A DNA stretch of 64,000 nucleotides from Paenibacillus sp. FSL K6-0276 (GTDB taxonomy: Bacteria; Bacillota; Bacilli; Paenibacillales; Paenibacillaceae), in NCBI RefSeq assembly GCF_037977235.1, contig NZ_CP150276.1:2542001-2606000 (forward strand), in the 5' to 3' direction. A program made the position numbers and the translations under genes. The notes under the pieces were generated by a model that saw only the letters and a list, made by a program, of their open reading frames with translations, was not told the DNA's origin and did not search any database. Positions 18,670 through 27,312 of this stretch are shown here, one piece after another. The first letter of the stretch is position 1, and every line of letters begins with the position of its first letter.

Positions 18670-18990
18670 ACTGAAGTTTTCAATGGTTTGGTCACGATTC
18701 ACGGAGCAGGTGAATCCTTCCGGATTGTGCAGCAGGCGGTGAATTTTGTTACAGGTCAAATTCAAGAGGTATCTGCAGCGGTAGATTACTTGGCTTCTTG
18801 CACCGAGCAGATGTTAGGTATGATCCAGGAGATTAATAATAAAGCAGTATCTTCCACCGGCGGTACGCAGAGTATTTCGGCAGCTATGGAAGAACAATTA
18901 GCGACGATGGAAGAAATAACAGCTTCTTTAACTGTCCTATCTAACATGGCTGAAGAACTACAAACGAACATTTCTAAGTTCAAAGTGTAG
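18670..18990 (+). pseudogene. methyl-accepting chemotaxis protein, C-terminal fragment
   Basis: About 100 codons of an MCP signalling tail are present (GESFRIVQQAVNFVTGQ, EVSAAVDYLASCTEQM, SISAAMEEQLATMEEITAS), ending at a normal stop. Sensor, membrane and HAMP parts are absent and no start with a ribosome site is present. The left edge abuts the UvrA-like fragment, marking a rearrangement joint near 18665. Confidence 0.78.
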
Positions 18991-19084
18991 CGCTTCATGT
19001 TATCAACATGAATAAGATCACTGTAGGGGATTTGGCTATTCTGGCGGCGCTGGCTAGTCGAATAGTCGGATAAATGCAATAGTC

Positions 19085-19134
19085 AAGGGAGTTCAGGATC
19101 TAGGCAAGAAGCCAGATTCTGAACTCCCTTTGTT
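19085..19134 (+). terminator. intrinsic terminator
   Basis: A 20-bp, nearly perfect stem (19085-19104 with 19111-19130) with a 6-nt loop lies behind the MCP fragment and ahead of the ABC-transporter operon. Confidence 0.8.
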
Positions 19135-19259
19135 ATCCTGGGGAAGGTAGATTAAAACGTCTTCCAGACAATAGTCTCAAAAAAGTCACAACATATTCAT
19201 GGGGTCATCATAAGCAGGCTGTATCTTTATAACATCATCAACAAGAGGGGAGTGTTCCT

Positions 19260-21197
19260 ATGATTGAAATCAAAAATGTCCGCAAAACGTATTATCCGGA
19301 AAAATCAACTCCGATCCCGGCATTAAAAGATGTGGATTTAGTGTTGCATAATGGTGAGTTCGTTGCGATCGTCGGAGCTTCGGGCTCGGGAAAATCCACA
19401 CTACTTAACATTCTTGGAGGTTTGGATAAACCCGATTCGGGAGAGGTATACATCAACGAGACCCCCATGTCAACGTTTGACGATGACAAGTTCTCCGATT
19501 ACCGGAAAGATAATGTCGGATTTGTATTTCAACATTTTCATCTGATGCCTCACCTAACCGTGTTGGAAAATGTAGAGTTGGCTTTGGCCATGAGCTCGTA
19601 TGAGAGAAATGAAGCACACCAAAAATGTATACAAGCCATTCAGGAAGTCGGTCTGGAACAAGTAATTCACCATAAGGCTGGTGAGCTATCGGGAGGACAA
19701 CAGCAAAGAGTTGCGATTGCTAGAGCATTGGTCAAGTCGCCAAACATCATATTGGCCGATGAACCGACAGGTGCTTTGGATTCTCATACGTCACAAGAAA
19801 TTACTGATTTGTTGAAAAGAATTTCTGAACAAGGCCGTTTAGTCGTTGTCGTCACCCACGATGAATCGGTTGCTAAGCAAGCCTCGAGAATTGTCCGAGT
19901 CAAAGATGGAGAGATCATCGAGGACATAAAGCAAAGCCGAGGGAACTCCGTGCAAACAACGGTAACTGCCGAACCGCCCCGGAAACGATCTTTTCAATTG
20001 AAATCCGCATTCAGGCTGTCTTATCACCGGATCAAGGAAAAGAAGTGGCGATATTTCCTTGTGTCCATAGGCATCTCCATGGGGATATGCGGATTTTTCC
20101 TGGCATTGGCGTTTGGGAACGGAATAGACAATTACATGCAGTATTCATCCGATAAAGTGATAGACAGTAAAAAGCTGGATTTTAAAAAAGAACAAGATTA
20201 TATGGTCAGTGATGATTATTATGCAATCAAGAAAAATAAACATGTCAAATTGGTGCAGCCTGAATTTGATATTTCGGCAAGAATTGAGAAAAATCCGGAC
20301 ATCATCAGCTTTGACGTCAAGCCTTTGCACAAAGAAAAAAACAGGAGCGAATACGCCGCACCGAAGGTGATGTACGGCCAACTTCCGAAAGATGAGGAGC
20401 ACGGCATTGCCTTGTCAGAAAGCACAGCTCAAAAACTGCTGCAGGAAGGGGAAAAGCTGAAAGACTTAATCGGCAAAGAGATCACCATCAAATTTCTGTC
20501 CATCGACGAAATTACGAGCTATCCCTCCCGATGGGACACGCAAACGATGAAGATCTCAGCCATTTCGGAACGATCCTTTATCGGCAAAGAGTATTCATAT
20601 ATTCCCTACGATGTACATACCGACGTCGTCAAGCGTTCCAGATTTATCGGAAAAGACTCGGAAATCACAACCAACCGCTATGAAGTGTACTTGGACGATA
20701 AAAGCTCGATCCAATCGGTCGTTGATCAGTTGAAACAAAGCTACACCATTACAACGCCTGAAAACGTATTGAAAGAGTTAACCCAAACGTTCAAAAATAT
20801 ACAGCTGGCCATGACGGGGGTGTCTATCCTAATCCTGTTGATCTCTTCCATCATGGTAGGAATTATTCTATTTATCAGCGTGTTGGAGCGGAGAAAAGAA
20901 ATCGGATTGTTCAAAGCGATCGGCGGAAGAAAAAGAGAAGTTCGCTGGATTTTCTTTTCGGAAGCGATTCTGCTCGGAGGCATGGCTTCTATTAACGGGA
21001 CCGTGCTCGGCATCGTCGTGCAGATTATTTTGAACCAGGCGCTGGAGCCAAGGATTCATTTCCAGTTACTGAGTATCAACGTATTTACGATACTTATATC
21101 GATAGGTTTTGGTATCTTGATCAATGTCGTAGCAGGTACGATCCCTGCGAACCAGGCCGCGAAGTTAAATCCGATTCAACTGCTTAAGCAGGAATAA
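19260..21197 (+). CDS. MacB-like ABC transporter, fused ATPase and permease
   Basis: The 645-residue protein joins an N-terminal ABC ATPase to an FtsX/MacB-type permease. Walker A is GASGSGKST (about residues 39-47), the signature LSGGQQQR (about 143) and Walker B IILADEPTGALD (about 164). A first membrane helix lies near 264-285, then an extracytoplasmic domain of about 220 residues, then three helices at the end including ERRKEIGLFKAIGGRKREV. This topology converts ATP hydrolysis into movement of an outer domain rather than bulk transport. AGAGGGGAG precedes the ATG. It is the first gene of a run with a lipoprotein (26 bases on) and a two-component system, pointing to envelope stress or peptide defence, but no substrate is evident. 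Confidence 0.9.
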   Translation: MIEIKNVRKTYYPEKSTPIPALKDVDLVLHNGEFVAIVGASGSGKSTLLNILGGLDKPDSGEVYINETPMSTFDDDKFSDYRKDNVGFVFQHFHLMPHLTVLENVELALAMSSYERNEAHQKCIQAIQEVGLEQVIHHKAGELSGGQQQRVAIARALVKSPNIILADEPTGALDSHTSQEITDLLKRISEQGRLVVVVTHDESVAKQASRIVRVKDGEIIEDIKQSRGNSVQTTVTAEPPRKRSFQLKSAFRLSYHRIKEKKWRYFLVSIGISMGICGFFLALAFGNGIDNYMQYSSDKVIDSKKLDFKKEQDYMVSDDYYAIKKNKHVKLVQPEFDISARIEKNPDIISFDVKPLHKEKNRSEYAAPKVMYGQLPKDEEHGIALSESTAQKLLQEGEKLKDLIGKEITIKFLSIDEITSYPSRWDTQTMKISAISERSFIGKEYSYIPYDVHTDVVKRSRFIGKDSEITTNRYEVYLDDKSSIQSVVDQLKQSYTITTPENVLKELTQTFKNIQLAMTGVSILILLISSIMVGIILFISVLERRKEIGLFKAIGGRKREVRWIFFSEAILLGGMASINGTVLGIVVQIILNQALEPRIHFQLLSINVFTILISIGFGILINVVAGTIPANQAAKLNPIQLLKQE

Positions 21198-21223
21198 TAA
21201 ATTTAAAGAACAGGGTGATAGTC

Positions 21224-22777
21224 ATGAAAAAAATAACGTATTTGCTGCTCATCATTTCGATCATAACGGTATTCACGGCTTGCGGCCAAAACAATTCGAA
21301 AGAGACGGATCAGAAGACAAAAACTGCTGCAACGCAAGAAATCACGAAGGTTGAAGAAAACCAGAAACCGGACGAGAAACCTCAAGGGAATCCAATGGAG
21401 AGCAACCCGATTGAAAACAGTAAAAAAATCAGAGAAATGATGCCCAAATTAGTGAAAGATATTAAAAAGACGATGATAGACGATGCTGGCAAGCTATGGC
21501 CATCGTTCAATAATGCGGACAAGCAGATACTATTGTTGAATCCTTCGAACAAAATGGCCTATCTGATCAACAACCAGAAATCTGATATTGGATCCAAAGA
21601 CGAAGTGATCGAGTATAGTACGGATTCTATCAAAGATGTCCAATTGTTGGTCATGCCGTTTCAACTTACGACATTCAACGATCATCCTACATATGTATTT
21701 AACGTTGACATTGCCGCAAGCTTCGGTCCTATGTCGGGTGATAAAGCTTATGAGGATACGTTTAACCTCATTGTGCATGAGGGGGTTCATATCCTGTTGC
21801 AGAGCGGAAACTCCGTGGAAGGTCAAGGAACAAGAGCGGAAACGTATCCAGAAGATATCAACAGCAGATATTACCGAAATGAAATGTATCAGTACCTGAA
21901 AGCAGCTGCTTTAACCAAGAACAAAGATGAGAAGATCGATCAGATTCAGCAAGCGGTATATTTTTATGAATTGTATTTAAATAGTAACAAAAAGAATAAG
22001 GAGCAAGATGGTTATGATAATATTGAAGGGATGGCCACGTATTTACAGGAAAAAGCCTATCAGCTGCTTAACCATCCCGATGCGTCTGCAAAAGAGTTGA
22101 ACGATCTGACTGCACAAAGTATTGTAAGTAATGTTATGTTGACTGATAAAGAAAAGTTGCTCTTGGACAAAGGTAGAGAGTTCTATGACATTGGATCCTT
22201 GGCGATGGCTGCCGCTGTGGATTTGGGGCTTGATAGTAAAGCAATATTCACAACTTCTCCTTTAGGATTGTTGAAATCCAAATTCGGCAGCAAAAAAGCA
22301 GAAGGCCACGAAAATATTAAAAAGGCGAATCAGGATTATTACACTTCTTATAATAATAAGTTAAAATCATATGTAGATGATATTGCAACCAAACAGAAGG
22401 ATGATAATTATGCCGCAGTTAGAATTCCTGTGACAATCAAAAACTCTTCGGGCACGTTCCAGGATATGATCGTGCAATATGAATATAAAGGTAAGCCGGC
22501 AGAAATACAGACAGCAACAAGGGAAATCGTACTTGGAGATACCCGGATTAAGCTCAACCAAATGAAATCATTGTTCATAGAGAGTCCTATGGAAGCTCAG
22601 AAAGACCCGATGAAGATGGATCCCAACATGGTGATGGGTTATACGATTGTGTTTGTTCCTAAAAAAGACATCGAAATCAGCAAGGACAAGCTGCTGACGA
22701 TCCAGAGGGATGATCTTCTCATCTTTGACGCCAAGTATGAGGAAAAAGACGGAGAGTATCAAATATTGACGAAATAA
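21224..22777 (+). CDS. lipoprotein with HExxH putative zinc-peptidase motif
   Basis: The 517-residue protein has a lipoprotein signal ending in the lipobox FTAC (Cys near residue 20) and a Lys/Glu/Pro-rich linker. The core holds LIVHEGVHILLQ, an HExxH motif at residues 185-189; a glutamate in NIEGMATYL at residue 268 could be the third zinc ligand as in gluzincins. The C-terminal 130 residues look beta-rich. I do not recognise a named family. By sequence it would be a surface-anchored metallopeptidase. GGGTGA lies before ATG 21224. It sits between the MacB-like transporter and the response regulator, with a terminator behind it that may set its level relative to the regulator genes. Confidence 0.8.
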   Translation: MKKITYLLLIISIITVFTACGQNNSKETDQKTKTAATQEITKVEENQKPDEKPQGNPMESNPIENSKKIREMMPKLVKDIKKTMIDDAGKLWPSFNNADKQILLLNPSNKMAYLINNQKSDIGSKDEVIEYSTDSIKDVQLLVMPFQLTTFNDHPTYVFNVDIAASFGPMSGDKAYEDTFNLIVHEGVHILLQSGNSVEGQGTRAETYPEDINSRYYRNEMYQYLKAAALTKNKDEKIDQIQQAVYFYELYLNSNKKNKEQDGYDNIEGMATYLQEKAYQLLNHPDASAKELNDLTAQSIVSNVMLTDKEKLLLDKGREFYDIGSLAMAAAVDLGLDSKAIFTTSPLGLLKSKFGSKKAEGHENIKKANQDYYTSYNNKLKSYVDDIATKQKDDNYAAVRIPVTIKNSSGTFQDMIVQYEYKGKPAEIQTATREIVLGDTRIKLNQMKSLFIESPMEAQKDPMKMDPNMVMGYTIVFVPKKDIEISKDKLLTIQRDDLLIFDAKYEEKDGEYQILTK

Positions 22778-22793
22778 CGAATCCATGCATTGG

Positions 22794-22850
22794 AGCAGGC
22801 ATCTTCATTCGTACGGTAAGTCACTTTACTTTGAAGATGCCTGCTTTTAT
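22794..22850 (+). terminator. intrinsic terminator or attenuator inside the operon
   Basis: A perfect 14-bp stem (22794-22807 with 22832-22845) with a 24-nt loop and a T-rich tail lies between the lipoprotein and response-regulator genes. It may separate two transcripts or reduce read-through. Confidence 0.75.
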
Positions 22851-22868
22851 TTGACAAGGAGACCATTG

Positions 22869-23555
22869 ATGATGCGAACCATTCTAATTATTGAAGATGA
22901 AGAGAAAATTGCGAATATTATCGCTGACTATTTTACAATGAATGAATACAGAACCCTGATCGCGACGGATGGGAAGGCTGGTCTACAAGCCTATGAGGAG
23001 GAAGCCGTCGATTTGATTATTCTCGACATTATGCTGCCGGAAATAGACGGATTCTCCGTATGCAGAAGAATTAGAAAAAAATCGGATGTGCCCATCATCA
23101 TGCTGACAGCACGCTCGGAAGTCGAGGATCAGTTGATGGGCTATGAATTTAAAGCGGACGATTATGTGACCAAGCCGTTCAACCCTGAGATTCTTGTGGC
23201 AAAATCTAATGTCCTTCTCGAAAGAATCCATTCCGCCCAAAAAGAAGAAGATGGAAACAAAGAAACCGTAACTTTAAAAGGAGTTACCATCAACAAGCTT
23301 ACCCGGGAAGTATGGATCGAGAGTACATCCATTGAACTAGAGCCGAAGCAGTTTGATCTTTTGCTGTATTTGATGGAAAACAAGCATATCGTCTTGTCCA
23401 GAGATCAAATCCTGAATGAAGTATGGGGATATGATTATTTCGGCAACGAAAGAGTGGTTGACGCACAGGTCAAAAAACTCAGAAAAAACTTGCAGCATAA
23501 AGCCTATCTAATCAAAACCGTATTTGGTTTAGGATATAAATTCGAGGTGGAGTAA
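22869..23555 (+). CDS. OmpR-family response regulator
   Basis: The 228-residue protein has a receiver domain (ILIIEDEEKIANII, phospho-acceptor Asp near residue 53 in IILDIMLPEIDGF, conserved Lys in YVTKPFNP) and a C-terminal winged helix (LEPKQFDLLLYLMENK, GYDYFGNERVVDAQVKKLR). AAGGAG lies seven bases before the first of two ATG codons. The stop overlaps the kinase start as TAATG. It is expected to control the neighbouring ABC-lipoprotein genes when phosphorylated. Confidence 0.92.
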   Translation: MMRTILIIEDEEKIANIIADYFTMNEYRTLIATDGKAGLQAYEEEAVDLIILDIMLPEIDGFSVCRRIRKKSDVPIIMLTARSEVEDQLMGYEFKADDYVTKPFNPEILVAKSNVLLERIHSAQKEEDGNKETVTLKGVTINKLTREVWIESTSIELEPKQFDLLLYLMENKHIVLSRDQILNEVWGYDYFGNERVVDAQVKKLRKNLQHKAYLIKTVFGLGYKFEVE

Positions 23556-25342
23556 TGCGGATGAGAGGGATTGCTTATAAGCTTTTTTTGTTGCATGTCG
23601 TCTTATTTGCCGCCATATTTATCATCCAAATCGTCTTTCAATCGATATATTTCGAGCCATACTATGTACATACGAAAAAGCAAAATATGAAAGAGATCGC
23701 GCGTACAATCGAATCGAAAATTAAAAATCATGAGCAGACTGACGTGATCAATAAGTATATTACCCAAATGTCGGAGAATAACAACGCTATCATTTCGGTA
23801 ATGGATTCCGGTCTGCAGCCTAGCTACGGATCACGATTAAACAATAATTACTCGCAATTTGTAGTAAGGACCAAAGACAACAGGGAGTATAAAATCATTG
23901 ATGACTTTTATACAATCTCATATAAAGAAATAAACGAAGAAGAAAACATCTCCATCGACGGTCTTCTATTGGATGATAAAGAATCTTTGGTTCTCCCGAA
24001 TAAAATCCGCCTCGGCACACGAATCCTGGAACCATCCCAGATATCCTCGATATTTTTCGAAGGAATCGCTGGAAGTGATCACGACATGATGAATGAGCAG
24101 CCGAAGCCTATTGTAATTGAAGGGAAAGTGGTTTCCAAACCAGCGGAAAATAAATCCTTCACAGCGCAAAAGAATGTCCTCATCAAAGAAATGATCAGCA
24201 TGACCAACAGAAATGAAGGGCAACCGATACCCGATCAAATACATACGGTTAGGGACACGCAAACGGACATTAATAATTTGGTGTTAGCTGAAAATATGGA
24301 AGGAACAGATCTAGTATTGCTGGCGGTCACGTCTCTCCAATCCGTAGATGAGGTTATCGGTAATTTAAACCAGTATTATATCATATTATTTGTTTTCACC
24401 TTGATGATCGTTATTATGATAGCTATTATTTTTTCCAAGACATTATCCAAGCCTCTGGTTAAAATGAGCGTCATCGCGAATCAGATCGCAAATCAAAATT
24501 TCAGCGAAAAATATATCGTGAAGTCCAAGGACGAGTTAGGTCAAATGGGCGAAGCTCTAAACAAAATTTCTACAAATCTGGAACAGAAAATTACAGAACT
24601 AGTTCATGCCAATGAACAACTGGCACAAGATTATGAAATGCAGATGAAATTACAGGACAAAGAAAAAGAGTTTGTTGCCAACGTATCTCATGAGTTAAAG
24701 ACACCTTTAACCATAATAAACGGTTATATAAAAGGCATAAAGAACGGGGTATATGAGCAAAATGCTTTGAAATATTATGATGTGATCTTGGATGAGGTCG
24801 ACCGAATGACAGAAATGATACAAGAGATGCTTGATATTTCAAGACTGGAGTCGCCTACCTATCAGCTTACGGAGAGCACTTTTGACTTATGGCATATCTT
24901 TTTGAAGGTTTACGACAAATGCAAAGCGATGGCTGATGAAAAAGGATTGAATGTTCGGTTTGAAATCGATGAGGAAGCTTATGTTAGAGGGGATATAAAA
25001 AGGATCGAGCAGGTCATCACCAACTTATTTGTGAATGCCGTAAAATATACACCAAAGCACAGCCCTATTAACATCAACATCATCTATGATGACAGTACAG
25101 AAAAATATATGTTCAAAATTGAAAATGAAAATACCCGTATCTCCCATGAAGAAATCGACCGAATCTGGGATCCGTTCTACAGAATCGAAAAATCTAGAAG
25201 TAAAGAATTTGGCGGGACAGGCTTGGGTCTAGCGATCGTAAGACAAATATTGGATCTCCATTACAGCAACTATGGCGTTCATAACACAGAAAATGGTGTC
25301 GTATTTTACTTTGATTTGTATGCAGTCGACATGGAATTTTAG
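23555..25342 (+). CDS. membrane sensor histidine kinase
   Basis: The 595-residue protein has an N-terminal helix (about 9-31), an extracytoplasmic sensor of about 240 residues without a recognised fold, and a second helix (about 277-298). HAMP follows, then HisKA with the phospho-accepting His379 in FVANVSHELKTPLT, and HATPase_c with the N box NLFVNAVKYTP, RIWDPFYR and GGTGLGLAIV. The large outer sensor matches the outer domain of the transporter in size, so both could meet the same ligand. It is coupled to the response regulator by a one-base overlap. No terminator is seen behind it; 25343-25590 holds no recognisable gene. Confidence 0.92.
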   Translation: MRMRGIAYKLFLLHVVLFAAIFIIQIVFQSIYFEPYYVHTKKQNMKEIARTIESKIKNHEQTDVINKYITQMSENNNAIISVMDSGLQPSYGSRLNNNYSQFVVRTKDNREYKIIDDFYTISYKEINEEENISIDGLLLDDKESLVLPNKIRLGTRILEPSQISSIFFEGIAGSDHDMMNEQPKPIVIEGKVVSKPAENKSFTAQKNVLIKEMISMTNRNEGQPIPDQIHTVRDTQTDINNLVLAENMEGTDLVLLAVTSLQSVDEVIGNLNQYYIILFVFTLMIVIMIAIIFSKTLSKPLVKMSVIANQIANQNFSEKYIVKSKDELGQMGEALNKISTNLEQKITELVHANEQLAQDYEMQMKLQDKEKEFVANVSHELKTPLTIINGYIKGIKNGVYEQNALKYYDVILDEVDRMTEMIQEMLDISRLESPTYQLTESTFDLWHIFLKVYDKCKAMADEKGLNVRFEIDEEAYVRGDIKRIEQVITNLFVNAVKYTPKHSPININIIYDDSTEKYMFKIENENTRISHEEIDRIWDPFYRIEKSRSKEFGGTGLGLAIVRQILDLHYSNYGVHNTENGVVFYFDLYAVDMEF

Positions 25343-25590
25343 GCTATAGTGTAAACATATTGAAAGGAGACGAATAAACTTTATATTTACCAGACAGGTC
25401 TTAACCTCGATGATAATTTACCTTCATTTGCTCCATGTACTATCCGTTCATTGTTTCTGACATTGATGTCCTGAAACCCGTCGCAAATAAAGCGAATTTT
25501 CTTTCTCCGCCAACCCGAAACAAACTTTTTAGGGGAGCTCATACGGCTTACTTATGTAAGAGACAACAAGCATAAACGGAGGTTTAGAAA

Positions 25591-26052
25591 ATGAAAAAGC
25601 AGTACGTAAAGAAAATTCCTTTTTTAGCGCTGGCAGGTTTCATTTGTGCAGTAAGCATCGGTACACCTCAAGTTTCATTAGCAAAACAGGCAACCTCAGC
25701 CCCAAAAGGGGTAACGCAACAATCCCAAAAAACGTTGCCAAAAATAGAAATTGGGATGGATACGCAACAAAGGAAGTTATGGAATGAAAATCACAAAAAA
25801 TTAACAAGTATTATTCAAAAACCAATTGAACATGAGAATACAATTGAACTTTTTTTAAAACAACACGCCTTGTTATATTCTTCGAAAATGGATGATTCTC
25901 AGATTAATACTTTAGAGGACGAATTGTTAAAGAATATTACAGAGGAGACATTCCGTAAATACCCTACCGTATCCTAAGGTACAAAAAATCCTATTGTATG
26001 GCATCTTTGGCACATTGCTCGGATTGAAGATATGACTATGAATATTCTTGTG
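25591..26052 (+). pseudogene. secreted DinB-like protein, nonsense-mutated and truncated
   Basis: A strong site (CGGAGG) and ATG open a frame with a signal peptide (KKIPFLALAGFICAVSIG) followed by a DinB-family four-helix domain (WNENHKKLTSIIQKP, LEDELLKNITEETFRKYP). A TAA at 25975-25977 interrupts, after which the same frame continues as family-typical WHLWHIARIEDMTMNILV until the IS copy 2 sequence starts at 26053. So there is one stop (AAA or AAG to TAA likely) and loss of the C-terminal half. Most DinB proteins are cytoplasmic, metal-dependent thiol-linked enzymes; one with a signal peptide is uncommon. Confidence 0.78.
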
Positions 26053-27095
26053 GAATACTACCGTTGTATGACTGATCAGCATGTCAAATGAACGACCTTG
26101 GAATTCAGTGCCAAGCTTCAGATAGCTCTTCGTAAATTTGAAGAATGTTTCGATGCTCCACCTCATGCCGTAAACTCGAACGATTTCGGCTGCGGTCGCC
26201 GTTAGGTCTGTGCTAAGAATCGCTAGCCATTCCCGACGTTTATTACGATTTTGAACGAACACCAACTTAACGGGTAACCCGCATGCGGTCTTGACGATAG
26301 CCGATCCGAGAATTTCATTGGTCTTGTTTTTGGAAGTGTAGCATGAAGTTCTTTTAGAGTTATGAGCTTGCCATCCAAATGGTAGCGCTGCTTCATTTCT
26401 TTGACCATACCAATAACCGGAAGTCCCATTGCATTCAACTGACGAAGCAAAGGTGCTTGTGTAAACCAGCTGTCCATGAGTACATAATCTGCGGTAAACC
26501 CAGCAGACAGTGCACGTTTCATTAAATCTACGACGGCATCAGGTTTGCGGGTAAGGGAATCTAAGCGACGCTTATAACCATGGCTTCGCTTGGACAGGCC
26601 CTCCTTCATTTCACAAATCCGGTTCGTCCCTTTGGCTGAAGAAAGCATCACAAAGTCAATCGGTGCAAAGTTAAATCCATCTGACCATCCAAGCGTCAGC
26701 ATGGTAAATCCTTTCATAAAACGACCTGTCGTATGGTCGAATACACGAGTGCGAGAAGATGAAATGAGCGATTCAAAGTGCTCAACGATTTTCAAAGCAA
26801 AGCTATGGAGGAACTTTCTCCAAGCAAATGCCGCTTGATTTAGAAAACGATAGATAACATCTTTCCTAGGTAGAGACTCACCGCGCTCGCTCTCCAAGAG
26901 ACGAAACCAATTTCGACCTTCAAACACGAGAGAGAACAAGATTTGTAACACAGCCAAACTAGAGAGACCGAACGACTTGGTAATTCCAGCATTCCTTAAT
27001 AGTTGGCCGATTTGTAAGGTTGAAAACAAGATGGAAAAGCGTTTTTTTGCCTGTTCAGACAAGAGTTTTTGGTGTAACATAGGGTTTACCAACAC
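26053..27095 (-). pseudogene. IS4-family transposase, frameshifted and truncated
   Basis: The frame runs from ATG 27095 (290 codons) and is lost near 26330, where a run of five T stands in place of six in copy 1; the family sequence continues in another frame (VFVQNRNKRREWLAIL, YGMRWSIETFFKF) to the deletion edge. As in copy 1, SSRTRVF joins directly to DHTTGRF, and the segment with the first catalytic Asp expected between two RVF repeats is missing. The C-terminal 100 residues are deleted. Confidence 0.85.
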
Positions 27096-27222
27096 CTTTC
27101 TTAGTTTGCATGGTTGCTCGATACTTCCATGATACCAAACAAGTTGGGTGTTTTTTTGTCAAGTGTAAATGTTTTTCTCCTTAGATTCCTACAGCAGCAA
27201 ACGTTTAGACTGATTTATTAAG

Positions 27223-27235
27223 TGCGAAAGTTGAG
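27223..27235. repeat. terminal inverted repeat, outer right end
   Basis: TGCGAAAGTTGAG, the exact inverse of 16555-16567. Confidence 0.9.
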
Positions 27236-27242
27236 TTAATTA
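27236..27242. repeat. right target-site duplication TTAATTA
   Basis: Identical to 16548-16554. The right flank of the first IS copy itself (TGAGTTA at 17979) does not match, which supports pairing across the whole element. Confidence 0.65.
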
Positions 27243-27244
27243 TA

Positions 27245-27293
27245 AAAAATACGGAAATCATTTCTGATAATCAGAAATGATTTCCGTATTTTT
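27245..27293. terminator. bidirectional intrinsic terminator
   Basis: A perfect 23-bp stem (27245-27267 with 27271-27293) with a 3-nt loop has A and T tracts at its edges. Before the transposon arrived it would have separated the LPMO gene from the convergent TPR gene. Confidence 0.92.
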
Positions 27294-27312
27294 AGGTTGA
27301 GAGTCGAATAGT

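Larger units (their letters stand above)
16555..27235. mobile_element. putative 10.7-kb composite transposon bounded by two IS4-family copies
   Basis: Two IS copies in the same (minus) orientation lie at 16555-17978 and 26053-27235. The outer ends are intact: CTCAACTTTCGCA at 16555-16567 and its exact inverse at 27223-27235. The same heptamer TTAATTA stands directly outside both ends (16548-16554 and 27236-27242), as expected for a target duplication made by one insertion of the whole unit. The host DNA on the two sides fits together: the decayed LPMO gene on the left and a strong terminator (27245-27293) on the right. Insertion as a unit is inference; integration of a circular form into a resident IS by recombination would look the same. 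Confidence 0.7.
26053..27235 (-). mobile_element. IS4-family insertion sequence, copy 2 (inner end deleted)
   Basis: A 1183-bp remnant almost identical to copy 1, from a position matching 16820 to the right end. The inner inverted repeat and about 265 bases behind it are gone, replaced by the DinB-like gene. The outer inverted repeat (27223-27235) is intact. Confidence 0.87.

Noticed and set aside
18430..18765. Intact small UvrA-like gene of 111 codons
   Set aside because: The first 35 codons do not match the family and overlap the MCP fragment on the other strand; it is only a C-terminal remnant.
25343..25590. A gene between the kinase and the DinB-like pseudogene
   Set aside because: An AAAGGAG-like string is present near 25362, but no open frame with coding character follows.
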